From: Saururus chinensis
Taxonomy: Eukaryota; Streptophyta; Magnoliopsida; Piperales; Saururaceae
Assembly (NCBI GenBank): GCA_035235625.1
Contig: CP141149.1
Location: 13,519,893 to 13,583,892 of the forward strand
Direction of reading: 5' to 3'
Length of the DNA stretch: 64,000 bases
A program made the translations under genes and the position numbers. Position 1 is the stretch's first letter; the number at the start of each line of letters is the position of its first letter. Shown in pieces: positions 1 through 11,720 of this stretch. The notes under the pieces are model-generated. The model saw only the letters and a list, made by a program, of their open reading frames with translations. It had not been told where the DNA came from and did no database searches.

Positions 1-21
1 TTGATGCTCTATTCAGAGCGT

Positions 22-205
22 TGTATGATTCTGCCCAGGAGTGGCACTGTATGTTTCTGCCCAAGTGGCACTGTATGATTTCTTCCCAAGAGTGGCATTG
101 GCACTATAAGACCCATTATGGTGGGCAATTCTCTGGCACTATAAGACCCATTATAGTGGGCAACTGTATGACCCCTTATGTGTGGGTGTTTATGTTTGCG
201 CGCTC
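22..205. repeat. Degenerate tandem repeat in LTR A
   Basis: Units of about 25-35 bp repeat the pattern GTATGA-TTCTGCCCA-AGTGGCACT, then shift to ATAAGACCCATTAT-GTGGGCAA. At least six imperfect copies are visible. The 64-aa open frame across it is a by-product of the repeat. Confidence 0.65.
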
Positions 206-394
206 AGGTAAGTAGTATCATGGATCTACTCTTACCTGTTTGATCCAGTGCCCCATGAGCATTGGTGTGTCTTACTTTCGGAAAAGTCTATGGCGTCTAG
301 TCACTCCCCGGAGGTTAAGGTGTTGCCCCAGTTGCATTCTTTTCCTTTCCGACACTGGAGCTTATTAGTTGTAATGAGCTTCAGTGGTCGTTGA

Positions 395-725
395 TATGTG
401 TACGATTATGAGTATGAGTACGACTGTAAGAGTATGAGTATGAGCACGACTGTAAGATTATGAGTATGAGCACGACTATAAGCGTATGCGTATGAGTACA
501 ACTGTAAGAGTATGTGTATGAGCACGACTGTAAGAGTATGTGTATGAGCACAATTGTAAGAGTATGTGTATGAGTACGATTGTGAGAGTATGATTTTGTG
601 TAAGCTGTACGAGTAAGGTCGTACAAGTATGTGTAAGCTATATGAGTAAGCATATGATTGTACGAGTAAGGTCGTACAAGTATGCATATGTTGTATGAGT
701 AAGCGTACGGTCGTACGAGTAAGTT
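395..725. repeat. Minisatellite, GTATGAGYACGACTGTAAGA-type units
   Basis: About a dozen degenerate units of roughly 20-30 bp built from 'GTATGAGTACGACTGTAAGA', drifting into GTACGAGTAAGGTCGTACAA units toward the right. Four overlapping frames stay open here only because the repeat lacks stops on the minus strand. It lies inside LTR A. Confidence 0.8.
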
Positions 726-769
726 TGTAAGACCCTGGATAAGGGTGTTTGTGTAAGTTTGATTTGATA

Positions 770-866
770 GTATGCTTTTGGCACAATGGTGCCTTTGGTA
801 TGATTTTGGCACGATGGTGCATTTGGTATGTCTTTGGCACGATGGTGCATTTGGTATGTTTGTATG
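770..866. repeat. Minisatellite, about 30-bp units
   Basis: Three near-identical units of the form TTTTGGCACGATGGTGCATT followed by TGGTATG. Each unit contains a small inverted repeat (GGCAC..GGTGC). Inside LTR A. Confidence 0.8.
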
Positions 867-1511
867 CATATGAGCATGATATTGATATGTCTATTGTTTC
901 ATGTTTGAGTTGCATGAACGCATGTATTATGAACTTAGTGAGTTCTCTTTGTTGGATTTCCCCTACTGGGTTTTTCTACTGAGTATGAAAATACTCATTA
1001 CCCTACTTTTTAGCCCCGTTGTATGGGAGGTTTTGCAGGTTGGGTGGGGAGCTCCTGGAGATGGATGCTCATTTCAGCGGTGGATTGATTCCCGTTGACT
1101 CAGGTTTATGCTTCACTCACTGCGAGTTTATTTGTGCCACGATCTAATGTATTGGGCGAGATGAGAAAACAAGATGTTTATCTTTCTGGACTTTCATTTG
1201 GATTAGTTTGTGGACTGTTATGGGACTTGCACTCAGGGATGCCTGGGAGGGATTTGTATTTAAAGTCTATGATCATAGCAATTTATTCGTACGCGTGTTT
1301 CGAGTAGCCCCTAATGATATTTGCTTTGGCCGTACGATGTTTGACCGTATGATGAAAATATTTAGATGGAAAATTGATGTTTACTGTTTTAAATTATAAA
1401 CTGTTTTATCAGGTTTTGGTTTCATCATTTTTCCTCCAATTTACAGACGTTATATTGCAAAAAATTTTCGTGAATTTTAAGGAAAACGTGTGAAAAATCT
1501 TGGGCGTTACA

Positions 1512-3290
1512 GTTTTGCTCTTGACTCTTGCCCTACCAAGCTACAAAGGCACGTAAATTTATAAGGGGATTAAACAATGGTCAACAAAGTAGAGTAGTAG
1601 CCTTCCAACCTTCCACTTTTGCCTAAGCAGTAGAGTTGGCATCTAGTTTGGAACAAGACCATAAGGAATTTTTAGCAAAACGAGGGAACTGAGGCCAGAG
1701 TAATGACACCATGTTTGATGAGGGTAAATAGTAGTCTCTGTTCAACAACAGTAATGGTAACGTAAATGGGCTTTTCAGCTATCGGATGCATGCCATGTGG
1801 CACACATCCGATGGTTCCGATTTCTTATAAAAGGGGATGTAGGGGGGAGTTTATTTCGCATTTTTTACTCAACTCTTCTCTACCCGCTTTAAAGCTTTAA
1901 ATACCCTTTTCTAAGCCATTTCTCATTCGATTTCTTCTATTCAAAAACCATTTCTATCAAATTCGAGGTGCTCTACATTGTAGAGGGGTCTCTTTTTGAG
2001 TTAGCTACTCTTAAGGGCGAAACGACCTGAGGCAAGGGGAGACTTTGGCTACCAGTTTTGGGTCAGGAGGACAAAAACATCTTAGTTCAACAGGAAACTC
2101 TGTTCGCCCTTTCCGATTCGGAAGAAGAATTTGTCCTTGTGCAAAAGAAGGCTCTGTCTGCTGCTTTGAAGCCAGAAGGAGGAATCACACTGATGCAAGG
2201 GGAGGTTCCGCCCACCGCTTTTGAGCCCAGGAAAGAGACAAGGCTTTGATCATTGGTTGTTACTTTGGTCAATTTCAAGAATGAAGAGTAGGCGGTTTTA
2301 AACTCTAATTTTGTGCTATGCCTATGATGTACAATTTCATATCTATTTCATAAAATAATTAAAAAAATGATTTTTATTAGGGGTCGGGTGAATGATAAAA
2401 TAATAGTGTATCGTATACCTCTAAGATAGATTTTATCGTAATACAAACTTTAAAATATTAGTATTATTTAAATAATATTATAATTGATATTGACCGAATT
2501 TGAAAGGTATTTATTTGGTATAAAGCCCAAAACCTATCATCGGTTTTGAAGAGTCATTATTTGGTATAAATCCCAAAAGCTATTGGAGTTATGACTCCTT
2601 GGTACTGCCTATTATGGCTTATGGCGCGCCAATGAAGTTGGATATCGTGGGAAGATCATCTTCATTCTAATCCCGTTGCCCACGAGCATGAGTGTATGTT
2701 GCTTCGGTACTAGCAACATTCATTGAATGATGATTTATCCTATTTTAAATTGTTTATTGGATTTTGCTTACGAATGATTTATTTGAGTTTATTAGCTTCT
2801 GTGAAGAACTATTTTATCTGACTTTTTATATAAGAAATACGTTTGATTATGTTAGTCGATAATATTATTTTGAGCCGACTTTTGAATATGAACTATTAGA
2901 AGAATATTTTATGCATCTTTGCTTATGCTTTATGTTTTAGCATACTAATAGAATTTAACTCTATCTACTGAGTATAATTATAGTCACCCACCCCTAGATG
3001 CTACAAGTCCGAACGAAGAAGTTGATGTTAATGAAGATTACATGTAGAACTTCGAAGGATCTACTCTTTGAATTTATTTCGTTAAGTACTTTTGTTATAG
3101 ATTAATTATGTACATTTCATGACTTTGATTTTGCTAAGGCATGATAAGCCTTGTTTTGTAAAGTTTTTATAATAACGTAAATTAATAAATAGTTACTCTT
3201 CTATACAGGGTTGATCTTGGCCTATATTTTATCATTATGAATTGGTGGCACTCAGACCTTTAAAGTTATATAAAAAGTAGGGGCGCTACA
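1512..3290 (+). mobile_element. Large LTR (B), 3' portion
   Basis: The segment has an LTR-like promoter (TATA at 1824-1833 followed by a pyrimidine-rich leader). It has the family palindrome TGAGTATAATTATAGTCA (2969-2986) followed by CACCCACCCC, and it ends in GGGGCGCTACA at 3290. The same order (TATA, leader, palindrome, terminus) is found in the TSD-bounded LTR at 8067-9753. No left TG terminus or TSD partner for the right flank (TGTCT) was found between 1512 and 1824. LTR A may have inserted into this LTR and separated its two halves. Confidence 0.6.
1824..1833 (+). promoter_or_regulatory. TATA box of LTR B
   Basis: CTTATAAAAG is followed within 40 bp by a T/C-rich untranslated-like leader (TTTACTCAACTCTTCTCTAC). 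This is the usual U3/R arrangement of a plant LTR promoter. Confidence 0.5.
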
Positions 3291-4590
3291 TGTCTTATTG
3301 CTATGAATCTAATGGGGGTAAACAAGCCAATACATAGATGGATTTGCTGCTAATGAATAATAGTTCTCCACTTATTGCATTCAAAAAAAGATCGGTGGTG
3401 AAAAAATAGATATCACATATGTTCAAAGACCAAAATGATTATCCAAATAACCCCCTTAAATATTCTAAATAGTCCTAAGAGAAATCATAAAATTTGTTTG
3501 ACTGATGTAATGCATCACTAATTGGCTAAATTAGAAAAGTATAGTTTTGGTATGTAATTAAAATAGGTATGAAATTATGCACGAAGTACTGATTAGGACA
3601 TCAATAAGCAGTAATACTTAATTAGGAATCTAGTTTGAGGTGGGTGCTTTTAAAATTAGTTTATTACTTATCTGCTTTGTAATGAAATAATGTAGATGGA
3701 TTTATAGGAAATTTTCCTCATAACTTGAACGAACCAGGATATAGAAGTTAGTTTTAGTTTTTTCCCTTTTTGTCTTTGCAATAAGAAGACATTTATGTCC
3801 TACCCCAATTCCCTTTGCCCCTGAATTCTCATGTTGAGCAGGTGGTTTGGGGTGAATAATGTACTATTGGGCTTTAGTTGGTCATACGTGTGTGTGGGGT
3901 GTTTGATAATAGGGATGGCATGGGTGTGAGATAGTTGTGGCGTTTGGTCGGGGATTTGTCTTGGTAGCAATGTGTGGTTTCTTCTACAGTTTTGTTAGGA
4001 AGAAGAAATGTATGGGCCAAATAGTTTTAGGCCATTAATTTTTCTAGGTTTGGATGAATGAAGGGACAATATGTGTTTCCATTCGGGAGTATATGTTTAT
4101 GATGAAATCAAAGTTTTCTAGGTTTCCATTCACATGCTAACAGTCATAAATTGTTTGGCATGAAGGGATTTCCATTTAGGGTTCTCTGATATCATGAAAT
4201 GAAGTTTTGTATGTTTTCATTCACATGCTTGGAGGTCTTGAATAGTTTGATGAAATGAAAATTTGGTTTATTTGAAAAAAGGTCTTGAATGTTTAGGGTG
4301 GTCACAATAAGGGTTATTTGGTGCATTTAGGCGAGGTATGTGAGGTGATTTTTGTTACAGTGTGTTGCATGTGTAGGTGATTTCAAGCATGTACTGTGGT
4401 TTGTGTATATGTGGAGGTGTTTCAGTGCATTATAAGTGTTGCATCAAAGAGGTTGGACGTTTCGTGTAGAGTTTTCGGATATAGTTTCAATTATGTTTAG
4501 ATGCAGTTTTGATATTGTATTTTGGATACAATTTTGATTAATCATTTCAAATGCAGTTTTTATCCTGTTTTGGATTCCTTTTCGATTTAT
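3291..4590. other. No gene seen; AT-rich non-coding stretch
   Basis: AT-rich sequence with frequent stops in all frames. Short phrases recur (for example TTTCCATTCACATGCT and TTTTCATTCACATGCT near 4080-4230; ATGCAGTTTTGATAT and AATGCAGTTTTTATC near 4500-4560). It may be the 5' intron or leader of the degenerate DUF1985/Ulp1 gene to its right. No transposon terminus was identified. Confidence 0.4.
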
Positions 4591-4737
4591 TATTTTGGAT
4601 GTAGAATCCGTTATATACTTGTGCCATTTACTAGGACCATGTTTTGAATTATGTTTTTTCTTGTACATGCAGGATATCTTGAATTGTCAGTGCTCCTCAC
4701 ATAAACTTGGCTTGATGATAGTAGCATTGTCGGAGGA

Positions 4738-5369
4738 TGTGCTAGACATGGCCAAGGGAACCTCATTTGGGCCTTTCTTTAGTATACCGAAGACCATCCT
4801 CTGCCACCAGCCGGTGGGGGCTATGATGATGTGCTATTGCGGTGGCATGACGTCCAGATTGGGTGTCTAAGAGGTCACCCTTTGACCTCTAGATATGACC
4901 ATCATCCCGGGTCTATGGTTGGGAGGCGTTGTCGTGTCCACATCTTCGAAAGCTGAGAGTGAGCACTCTGCTTTGATGGAGAGAATAGTCAATGAGTCTG
5001 ACATGAGGGTGGTAGATGCCATGATTTTGGCAAAGCTGAGCGACAAAACCGTGGAGGGCAAGGATAAACTGAAGTTGACCCTCCTCTATGTGTTAGGGGC
5101 ATTTCTCCTCCCCAACTCATCTCGGACCATAAACTTAAAATATTGGGTCGTGGTAGATGATCTCAACATCTTTTTCCTTGCAGCCATGGGGGAATATCAT
5201 CTACCAGTCGATGAGGGCATGTGTGAGGGTGGCCTTTGCAATAACGACGACCCAGCCCAACATGTACGGATGTACAACATTGTTGCAAGTAATGTTCACC
5301 TCATTCTTTACTCAAAGTTGTGGTCAATATCAAGATGAATTTTGTAGTGATTTTAGGGAATTCTTGTAA
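4738..5369 (+). pseudogene. DUF1985 domain of a degenerate Ulp1-type transposon gene
   Basis: Translating in shifting frames gives the pattern of DUF1985, the domain N-terminal to C48/Ulp1 proteases in plant transposon-type genes. The features are a 'T-FGPFFSIP' start (about 4770), a 'PLDMTIIPGL' segment after two in-frame stops (about 4885-4915), then 'KLKLTLLYVLGAFLLP' with 'VVVDDLNIF' (5070-5170). The expected 'PWG' tract (PWGNIIYQSMRACV) is in the +1 frame at about 5184-5225, so a frameshift lies near 5175. Stops at 4868 and 4885 and this frameshift make it a pseudogene. It is followed by a disordered linker and, after an LTR insertion, by the protease domain. The family call rests on motif recall, not a search. 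Confidence 0.6.
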
Positions 5370-5706
5370 TCAGTTTCTAATACATATGGCTTTCATTTTC
5401 AGCGGCAATTGTCTACTATATTTCAGGTTTAATTGAATGTTTTAGGATGAATTTGTCTAAGCATTTCACTTCATTTTTGGAATAAATATCGTGACTTCTT
5501 CAAATGAATGAGGATAAAATATGGATATGAATTTATAGATGAATTTTAGCGGTATTTCGATGAATATTTTAGATGCATTTTGGATCTATTTTTGGTGCTA
5601 CATTTTGGTGGCAATATGACTTTCAACTATTTTGTGCATTTAGGTGACTTGTTTCAAGCCTAATTTTGATGCCCTTGTTTTTTAACCTCACTTAATATGT
5701 TTTTGC

Positions 5707-6329
5707 AGTTCTCGTTCTTGGAAATGACCATGGGTCTAAGGCAGATGGCGTGAGTGCCCAGGGAATAGCCCTGCATCAAGCAGTGGTGAATTCGGGATGC
5801 GTCTGAGAGGGACAGGGTGCTCTGGTTGGTGAAATCCATTGTTATAAGCTTGTTGCAACTTTCAAACGATGAGACTGGCATAGAAGAGGTTACTCAAGAC
5901 ATTCCTCTATCCGCTTCAATAGAAGTGACAACCGTAGAGAAGGACAACGAGGTGGCTAGTATGAATGAGGATGTAGTGGCAATGGAGGACGATAGGGAGG
6001 TAGGGCCTAGTGCAGTACTGGGCAAGGCCATGCCTCCTGCAGATGAGGAAGGTGAGCACACAAGCCCACCTAAGCAACCATCATCTCCACCAAGTGCTGC
6101 ACATGTGGCCAGTCCTAAACCTCTGCACCCTCGTAGGGAGGGTCTCCATCGTAAAAGGCCCACTTTGACAGACAAAGAGGCATCACAGGCTTCCCACCCT
6201 CTGTCACAACCATGTGCCACTAACAGACCACAAATCTCATCAGGGACAGAGAGGGAGTCTTCACCATCACTGCCTCTATTTGACAACATGCCGATGCTGG
6301 AGCTGTCCTTGCAATCGCTTGAGGATTGA
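5707..6329 (+). pseudogene. Acidic/Pro-Ser-rich linker of the DUF1985-Ulp1 gene
   Basis: An open frame from 5817 to 6329 encodes a low-complexity, Glu/Asp- then Pro/Ser-rich segment (EEVTQDIP..., SPPKQPSSPPSAAH...). This is typical of the disordered linker between DUF1985 and Ulp1 domains. The upstream part (5707-5816), after a likely 3' splice site TTTTTGCAG at 5700-5708, reads as related coding sequence with several stops. It is on the same strand as the flanking domains and in the expected order. No catalytic role is expected. The stop at 6327 is probably premature, because similar composition continues to about 6990. Confidence 0.5.
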
Positions 6330-7189
6330 CTCACATTTATGTTCAAAATGTGGTGCCGCATGTAGTTCCGTTGTGAAAAGTTAGCCATTAGATAACAAGA
6401 AGCTGTTGCAGGACAACTAGTTAGCCATTAGATAACAAGAAGCTGTTGCAGGACAACTAGAGGCTGTTGGAGGATGCAATAATTTGAGCAAGCAGATGAA
6501 GAAAGCACACAACACCATGATGAGAGGCATTGTGCATACCCGGCTGCTAGTATAAAGGGTGGCATGATGGGTAGGGGAACCTACTGGGGACTCAATGGGA
6601 AGTTCGAGATAGACAAGCCACCAGGAAGAGATGGAGACAGAGACGGTATCGGAGATCCTGAGTAGCCTTCAGTACAGGCTGGGCTAAGGTGATGGCTACA
6701 AACAATGGCTGCAGGTTGCGGCTAGATTTTGACGAGGACAAGGCCCTAATATGTTCTCCCATAGACCTAGCCATAGATGCAATGGAGGGAAAACATGGGA
6801 TTCTGTGTCGAAGAATAATGTTGACTCTTCTCCCAGCCCACTGCCACATCTAGCCACTGGTCCATCAAAGGCACTATCGGACATGCCTACAAGCAACACC
6901 GACAAATAAGCCGTTGAGGAAGGATGGGCGGATATGGCTAATGTGACTGCCTCCGTCCATTCTTGCATTCAAGTGTTGACCACTGTAGAATGTGAGTGCC
7001 GTGTTTCTGATGCAATTATAGATTTAATAGAATTTATGATACAAGTATTTTTAATTGTTAATTGCATAACTTGAATGAAACTGATTTTATTTTTTATTGT
7101 GGGTGCAGAATTGCAAGGAGTGGCCCATGAAGGGTAAGCCAAGATGGTTCCCTTATGCCCACCAAACGAACCTTGCGAGGTAATGTAGG
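6330..7189 (+). pseudogene. Degenerate continuation of the linker, with a remnant intron
   Basis: Coding-like but stop-ridden sequence. A plausible intron runs from GTGAGT (about 6991) to GTGGGTGCAG (about 7109). The following exon (AATTGCAAGGAGTGGCCCAT...) is cut at 7189 by the solo LTR 7190-11380 and resumes at 11386. The reverse-strand open frames here (6592-6968) show no recognisable domain. Confidence 0.35.
6381..6460. repeat. Perfect 40-bp tandem duplication
   Basis: 6381-6420 and 6421-6460 are identical, each beginning TTAGCCATTAGATAACAAGA and ending GGACAACTAG. A partial third start (AGGCTGTTGGAGGA) follows. A 40-bp unit shifts the frame, so this alone would break the linker frame. 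Confidence 0.95.
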
Positions 7190-7674
7190 TGTTGTACCCC
7201 GAGATTTTTAAAAGAAATAAAATTTTCTTTTCATAAAAATATCGGAGTTTACCTAGGCCCGCGACAGGAGCCGCTCGCCTTATGCAATAATATAATAATA
7301 ATTTTCCTCATGAACTACGGTCTATGTACAAATACATAAGAGAAAAATAATGAGAGTTCTTACTCGTTTCGGTGCAGTTAAAATCTTTGAAATCACATCG
7401 ATAAAACTCAGATTAGGCCCTTCTACTCGCACACTAAGCTTCGTCGAGTCTTGCAAAGTCTGGGGGGTGGTAAGTATTTTAAAATACTCAATAGGGGAGT
7501 TTATACGATCAGACATGAATAAGCACATGACAGTTTTACAGCATATATCATATATAATATGTTTCATAAAAACATGGTGTGCCTCTCACCCTAAACCACT
7601 CCTAGAGCTTCTTCCTACATATCGAATATGCTACTAGGGTTTGCAAGCTCTCACAGCTTACTATAAATGTCCCT

Positions 7675-7678
<4 letters not shown>

Positions 7679-7754
<76 letters not shown>
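7679..7754. repeat. (TA)n microsatellite
   Basis: About 38 uninterrupted TA units within LTR C. Confidence 0.97.
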
Positions 7755-7759
<5 letters not shown>

Positions 7760-8066
7760 GAATTTGCTACTGGTACAAAGCAGCAACCTCTTACTTCTCC
7801 ACAGATCAACTCAAAATATTTTGTGCTTGTGGATAGAAGAGCCACCTGTGCTCATGGGGGGCCGGGATCTAGAGAGTAGAGAGTCTTCCCATGATATTCT
7901 CTACCCTAGCGTGCGTAGCCTTGATAGTTGCCCTTCGTTAGGGGCGAATCAGGGGTCTTGCTCTTTGTTAGGGGCTCACTAGGCTAAAATAGGTACCGTT
8001 CATCCAATTCCGAACCAGATTAATTGTGTCCTCATCTAGTCAACAGAGCTCTATCGGGGCGCCCAA

Positions 8067-9753
8067 TGTAACGACCCTGAATTTCTAGTATGCTTTCTAA
8101 TACGTTAATTTTGGAGTTTGTAGCATTCTTTTAATTAGTTATAGTGTGTTACATATTTAATCTTATAAGATTATGGTAAAGTGTGAAAAAATGAGTGTAA
8201 CGGCTTTCGAAGCGCTTGATTCGGACACCGGGGCCAAAATTACGGCCTCAGGAAATGTGCCACATGGGCAGGCCCATCTTGAAAATGTGGGATAACCTAC
8301 CCATATGGGGTCTAGTTTTGTAAGGCTCATCGATACGAGCCCAACGGTGTCAAGAACGCATGAATCAGAGTCCGGGTGACAAAGATACGCGCATTTAAAG
8401 AATTTATTTTTTAAAAAATATATTATAAAAATGTTGGCTGACGCAAGCTGACACACGTGGCCGGCATCAGCCACATCAGCCGGCGCCGTGGTGACGGCGC
8501 CGCATGGACACAGGCCCGCCGTACCGCGGGCCGGGAGCGCGACTCGCCGCGGACCTGCGTGGCGGGTCCGAGTCATGCGGGGCCGGACCTGCTACAATGC
8601 GCGCTGCGATCGAGACGCACGTCACGACCGCAAGAAGCACGCGCGATGTGGCGCGCATGGGCCCCACGTGCATGTGCCTCTAAATAATGCATCCGGCCCA
8701 TTTTTTTTCTCTGCTTTCCAGTTTTCCACTTCTAAACCCGTTTTCCTCCGTTCTTAACCATTTTAAATTCGAATCAAGTGATTCAAAAGGCGTTTCCTAC
8801 TGAATTCAACATTTTGGACATTGTGGTGGGGTCGGTTTCTTTATTCGGGGGCTTCTATGGTTACGAAATTGTAACAAATGGTTAAGGTAGGGGACTTTAA
8901 ACTCTAAATGTGTGCTTAGTATAACTTCTTTATGCAGGATTTAACATGATTAAGCTTATGTGATTGATTTATGTGAGACATGTTATGTGATGAACTATTT
9001 TAGCATGAATATTGCTATGTTTTGAACAATGTGATGTTTAATTCCTGGGCTTAAGAACCCGGAATAATCATAGAGTGATGATGCCCGCCGAGAAAAATAA
9101 ATCGGCAAGTGGCGCGCACAGGGTAGAGCATCGTGGGAAAGCTTTGTCCCTAAGTGGCCCTCGTTTGCCCCATGAGCGCCGAGGGTAGGCCGTAGGGTGT
9201 CGCGGCTTGTGGTTTTGTTGTGATTTAGAACCGGTTGTTTTATGCATAATTTATCGTGGTAGAGTTTTTTAAAGAAAATGTGTAGGGTTTTCAAAGGGAT
9301 TTATACTTAGCACCTCTATTAGATTTTAAATCAACCTGCTGAGTATTTTAAAATACTCACCCACCCCCAGATTCTGCAAGTAATGCAGCGAGGGCGAAGG
9401 TGAAGGAAGTGTAGTGTTCCAGATATTTTATCTGCTCTCTGATTTTGAAAAATATGTAATATTTATATATGACTACAGATTAAGGGCACGATATGCCCGA
9501 AGACTTGTAAGGCTTGTAAAACTTCAACTCTACGAACGTAAGTCCATGGTTTGTGTGGAATATGTTATTAAGCACATGAATAATATTTTGTTGTGCTATG
9601 ACTCCGTAATATGCTCATTTTTAATATAAAGCATATCTGACTGTGATCTGCATTGATGGCTGTCGTGTTCGGATGCACGTGTGTTGGCAAAGCATGTTGA
9701 ACATTGTGACTATATATTAATAATAATTATTATAAAAAAAAATGGCCGTCACA
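8067..9753 (+). mobile_element. Solo LTR (D), TSD CCCAA, nested in LTR C
   Basis: Begins TGTAACGACCCTG and ends GGCCGTCACA. CCCAA flanks both ends (8062-8066 and 9754-9758). Its 1687 bp contain a conserved block (about 8265-8370) shared with LTRs C and E, a CpG-rich stretch (8450-8680), a TATA-like CTCTAAATAATGC (about 8677-8690) followed by a T/C-rich leader, and a perfect 20-bp palindrome near the 3' end. No protein domain is present. The open frames around 8460-8760 are products of high GC content. Confidence 0.93.
9340..9359. promoter_or_regulatory. Perfect 20-bp palindrome conserved among the LTRs
   Basis: TGAGTATTTTAAAATACTCA is a perfect inverted repeat followed by CCCACCCCC. Equivalent palindromes occur at 980-997, 2969-2986, 7472-7490 (inverted) and 46817-46832 (inverted), always toward the 3' side of the LTR. 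A role in 3'-end formation or protein binding is inference. Confidence 0.7.
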
Positions 9754-10884
9754 CCCAACAATAGCTCTGGACAACCAAAACACTCATGAGTCCCAGACTC
9801 ATAGTCTTGAGTCCCAGACTTATAATCTTGAGTCCCAAACTCAATTGAAATATCCTAGAGTTCCCAAACTCCAAAAAGTTGTTGTTTTCTTTTAAAACAT
9901 TCTACAAGTCATGGGAGCGTCACTATCAACGACTACAAAGGCAAGGTTGGTCGCTCATTCAAATGAGACAGTTACCCCTTCTTTGTCTCGCCTTTGTGAC
10001 TCAATCACCATGCTTATACATCTTTTCAAAATAATCTTGAGTATCCTCCTTTCAACAAGGACGATTCCTCTAAAACCGTCTTTCAAATATAATATATTCA
10101 TTCGCAATGAAAACAGTGGCGAAGCTAGTTTGTCGCTATCTGACATGCTCCACCGTGTATAATTTATATCAAAATCCACAGATAAACATTCGATCAAACT
10201 ATTCTCTATGAGGCAATCATAATGCATGTAGTATAAAACATATCTGCTTCCAGCGGCAAATCATTAGACAAATCATATACATAATAACAATATATAAATC
10301 ATATTCTATCTCAACGATTAACCATTCTACAGGTCAAATATATATATGCAGAAATAAAAAATCATAACTTGAAAGTAATCTCTAACGCATAGCATGCGAG
10401 AGTCATATAAATAATAAGTTAAAAGCATAACCAAATATTATAATCATGTCATAAGAAAGAATAAAAACCCCTACCTCACTTTTCGTGCGAGTTTAAAACC
10501 GATAAATCGGACACCAAGAAATTGGATATCCACTTCTGGGGTTCTAGAGGTCTCCAACCAAGAAAATAACCCTGCCACGATGTCCGGCATGCTCGATTTA
10601 GGTAAGAACGTCTCTTCAACGGAAGAAAACAGACTCCGAACTACTCCAGAAAGTTTTTCCGTGCCCGTAGGCTACGAACAGAATCTCCCCTTGCCCGGTG
10701 TGTTTCCCCCATATAGGGTCGCTATCTCGAGGAATGGATGTCCATTGCGTAGAACACCCTTGATTTAGCTAAAAACGCTTTTTGAACGGAAAGAAACAGA
10801 TTTAAAATGAGTGAGAAACGAAGAAAAGAAGTTTCGGAATAAATTTCAAAATGGGAAAGAACGGGTTTAGATAGGGAGGGGAGA

Positions 10885-11010
10885 GTGACGCGTGTCAGAC
10901 ACGCGTCATGCATAAGACGTGCGTCTGACGCGCAACTGGCGCGTGTCAGTCTTCTGATGCACTGTGCCTGACACGCGCTTCTGACGCGCATCAGATTTCT
11001 GACGCGTCAT
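10885..11010. repeat. CpG-rich degenerate tandem repeat (TCTGACGCGC-type)
   Basis: Many imperfect 10-20 bp units built on CTGACGCGC or GACACGCGTC lie in a 125-bp stretch inside LTR C. CpG is far denser than in surrounding DNA. Confidence 0.7.
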
Positions 11011-11385
11011 TATTTTTTTTATTTTTAGAAATTGAAAAAATAATATCTTTTTACCTCAAAGTAGGAATTGCGCGTTCTTAGTACCGATAGACTCGTATTG
11101 ACGAGCCCTTCGAAACTAGACTCACATAGTCACATAGGTAGGTTATCTCCCACTTTTAAAGTGGGTCTTGCCCATGTGGTACATTTCCCGAGGTCATAAC
11201 TTTTGCTCCCAACCTCCGTTTCGTACGTTCTTAGGTTCGTTACTCTCGTCTCACCGAGCTCTATTAACCCATATAAAAACTCTCTAAATATTTTTCTCTA
11301 AATAATTTAAAATAATTAAAAACTTATAAAATAATTTTATTAGAGGCAAGAAATCATACCAAAAATTCGCAGTCGTTACAGTAGG

Positions 11386-11720
11386 TCCCCGTTTCAGTCA
11401 TATTACTTTCTAAGGAGAAACAAACTAAATGAGTTCACATTGGATTGGAATGCAATGGCACTGGTGGATTGTACTTGGAAGATCCACCATGACTTAAAGA
11501 CGTACAACCTTGGTATGGCTGAGTACATGCCCACAATAGTAGACAACATTCAAACATAGAGGCCTTGGGGTACGGTGAGCAGAGAAATGTTTGATGTTGG
11601 GTGGCTGTCGAATTTCCTAGTGCATGGTTTTATTGTGCTTCGCCAAGTTCATGTCTTGAACCACTGCAAGGATGAGGCAAGCCAGCCTTATGTATACTTC
11701 TTTGACACCCATTTCACGGT
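11386..11720 (+). pseudogene. N-terminal part of the Ulp1-like protease domain
   Basis: After the LTR C insertion, coding sequence resumes on the plus strand with a frame reading WLSNFLVHGFIVLRQ and, further on, YVYFFDTHFT directly before a GTGAGT donor (about 11719-11724). One in-frame stop (near 11557) is visible. The segment fits the region before the catalytic His of C48 peptidases, and an intron of about 0.67 kb separates it from the next exon. It belongs to the same broken gene as 4738-7189. Confidence 0.5.

Larger units (their letters stand above)
1..1511 (+). mobile_element. Large LTR (A), 3' part; left end outside window
   Basis: The segment ends in TTGGGCGTTACA at 1511, the same kind of terminus (GGCGTTACA / GCCGTCACA) seen at LTRs in this window that are bounded by target-site duplications. 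It also carries the family's TGAGTA..TACTCA palindrome (980-997) and is full of minisatellites, like its relatives. No protein domain is visible, so it is read as an LTR or solo LTR rather than internal sequence. Its 5' end lies outside the window, so no TSD can be checked. It probably sits inside the LTR that ends at 3290. The orientation is inferred from the position of the palindrome near the 3' end. Confidence 0.6.
7190..11380 (-). mobile_element. Solo LTR (C), TSD GTAGG, split by a nested solo LTR
   Basis: Starts TGTTGTACCCCG and ends AGTCGTTACA. It is flanked on both sides by GTAGG (7185-7189 and 11381-11385), a 5-bp target-site duplication. With the nested insert (8067-9753) removed it is about 2.5 kb, with no gag or pol domain and no second LTR, so it is a solo LTR or an LTR-only derivative. 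It is minus-oriented: the reverse complement begins TGTAACGACT, as do its plus-strand relatives, and the family palindrome (7472-7490) and conserved block (about 11060-11180) are inverted. It interrupts the DUF1985-Ulp1 gene. Confidence 0.9.

Noticed and set aside
381-915. Tyr/Ser/His-rich minus-strand frames of 162 and 169 aa
   Set aside because: Overlapping frames over a 20-30 bp minisatellite in an LTR; not coding.
5894-6388. 164-aa minus-strand frame opposite the linker ORF
   Set aside because: Antisense shadow of the Pro/Ser-rich linker, which fits the plus-strand DUF1985-Ulp1 order.
8457-8757. GC-rich overlapping frames on both strands
   Set aside because: They are in the CpG-rich U3-like part of solo LTR D; no motif.
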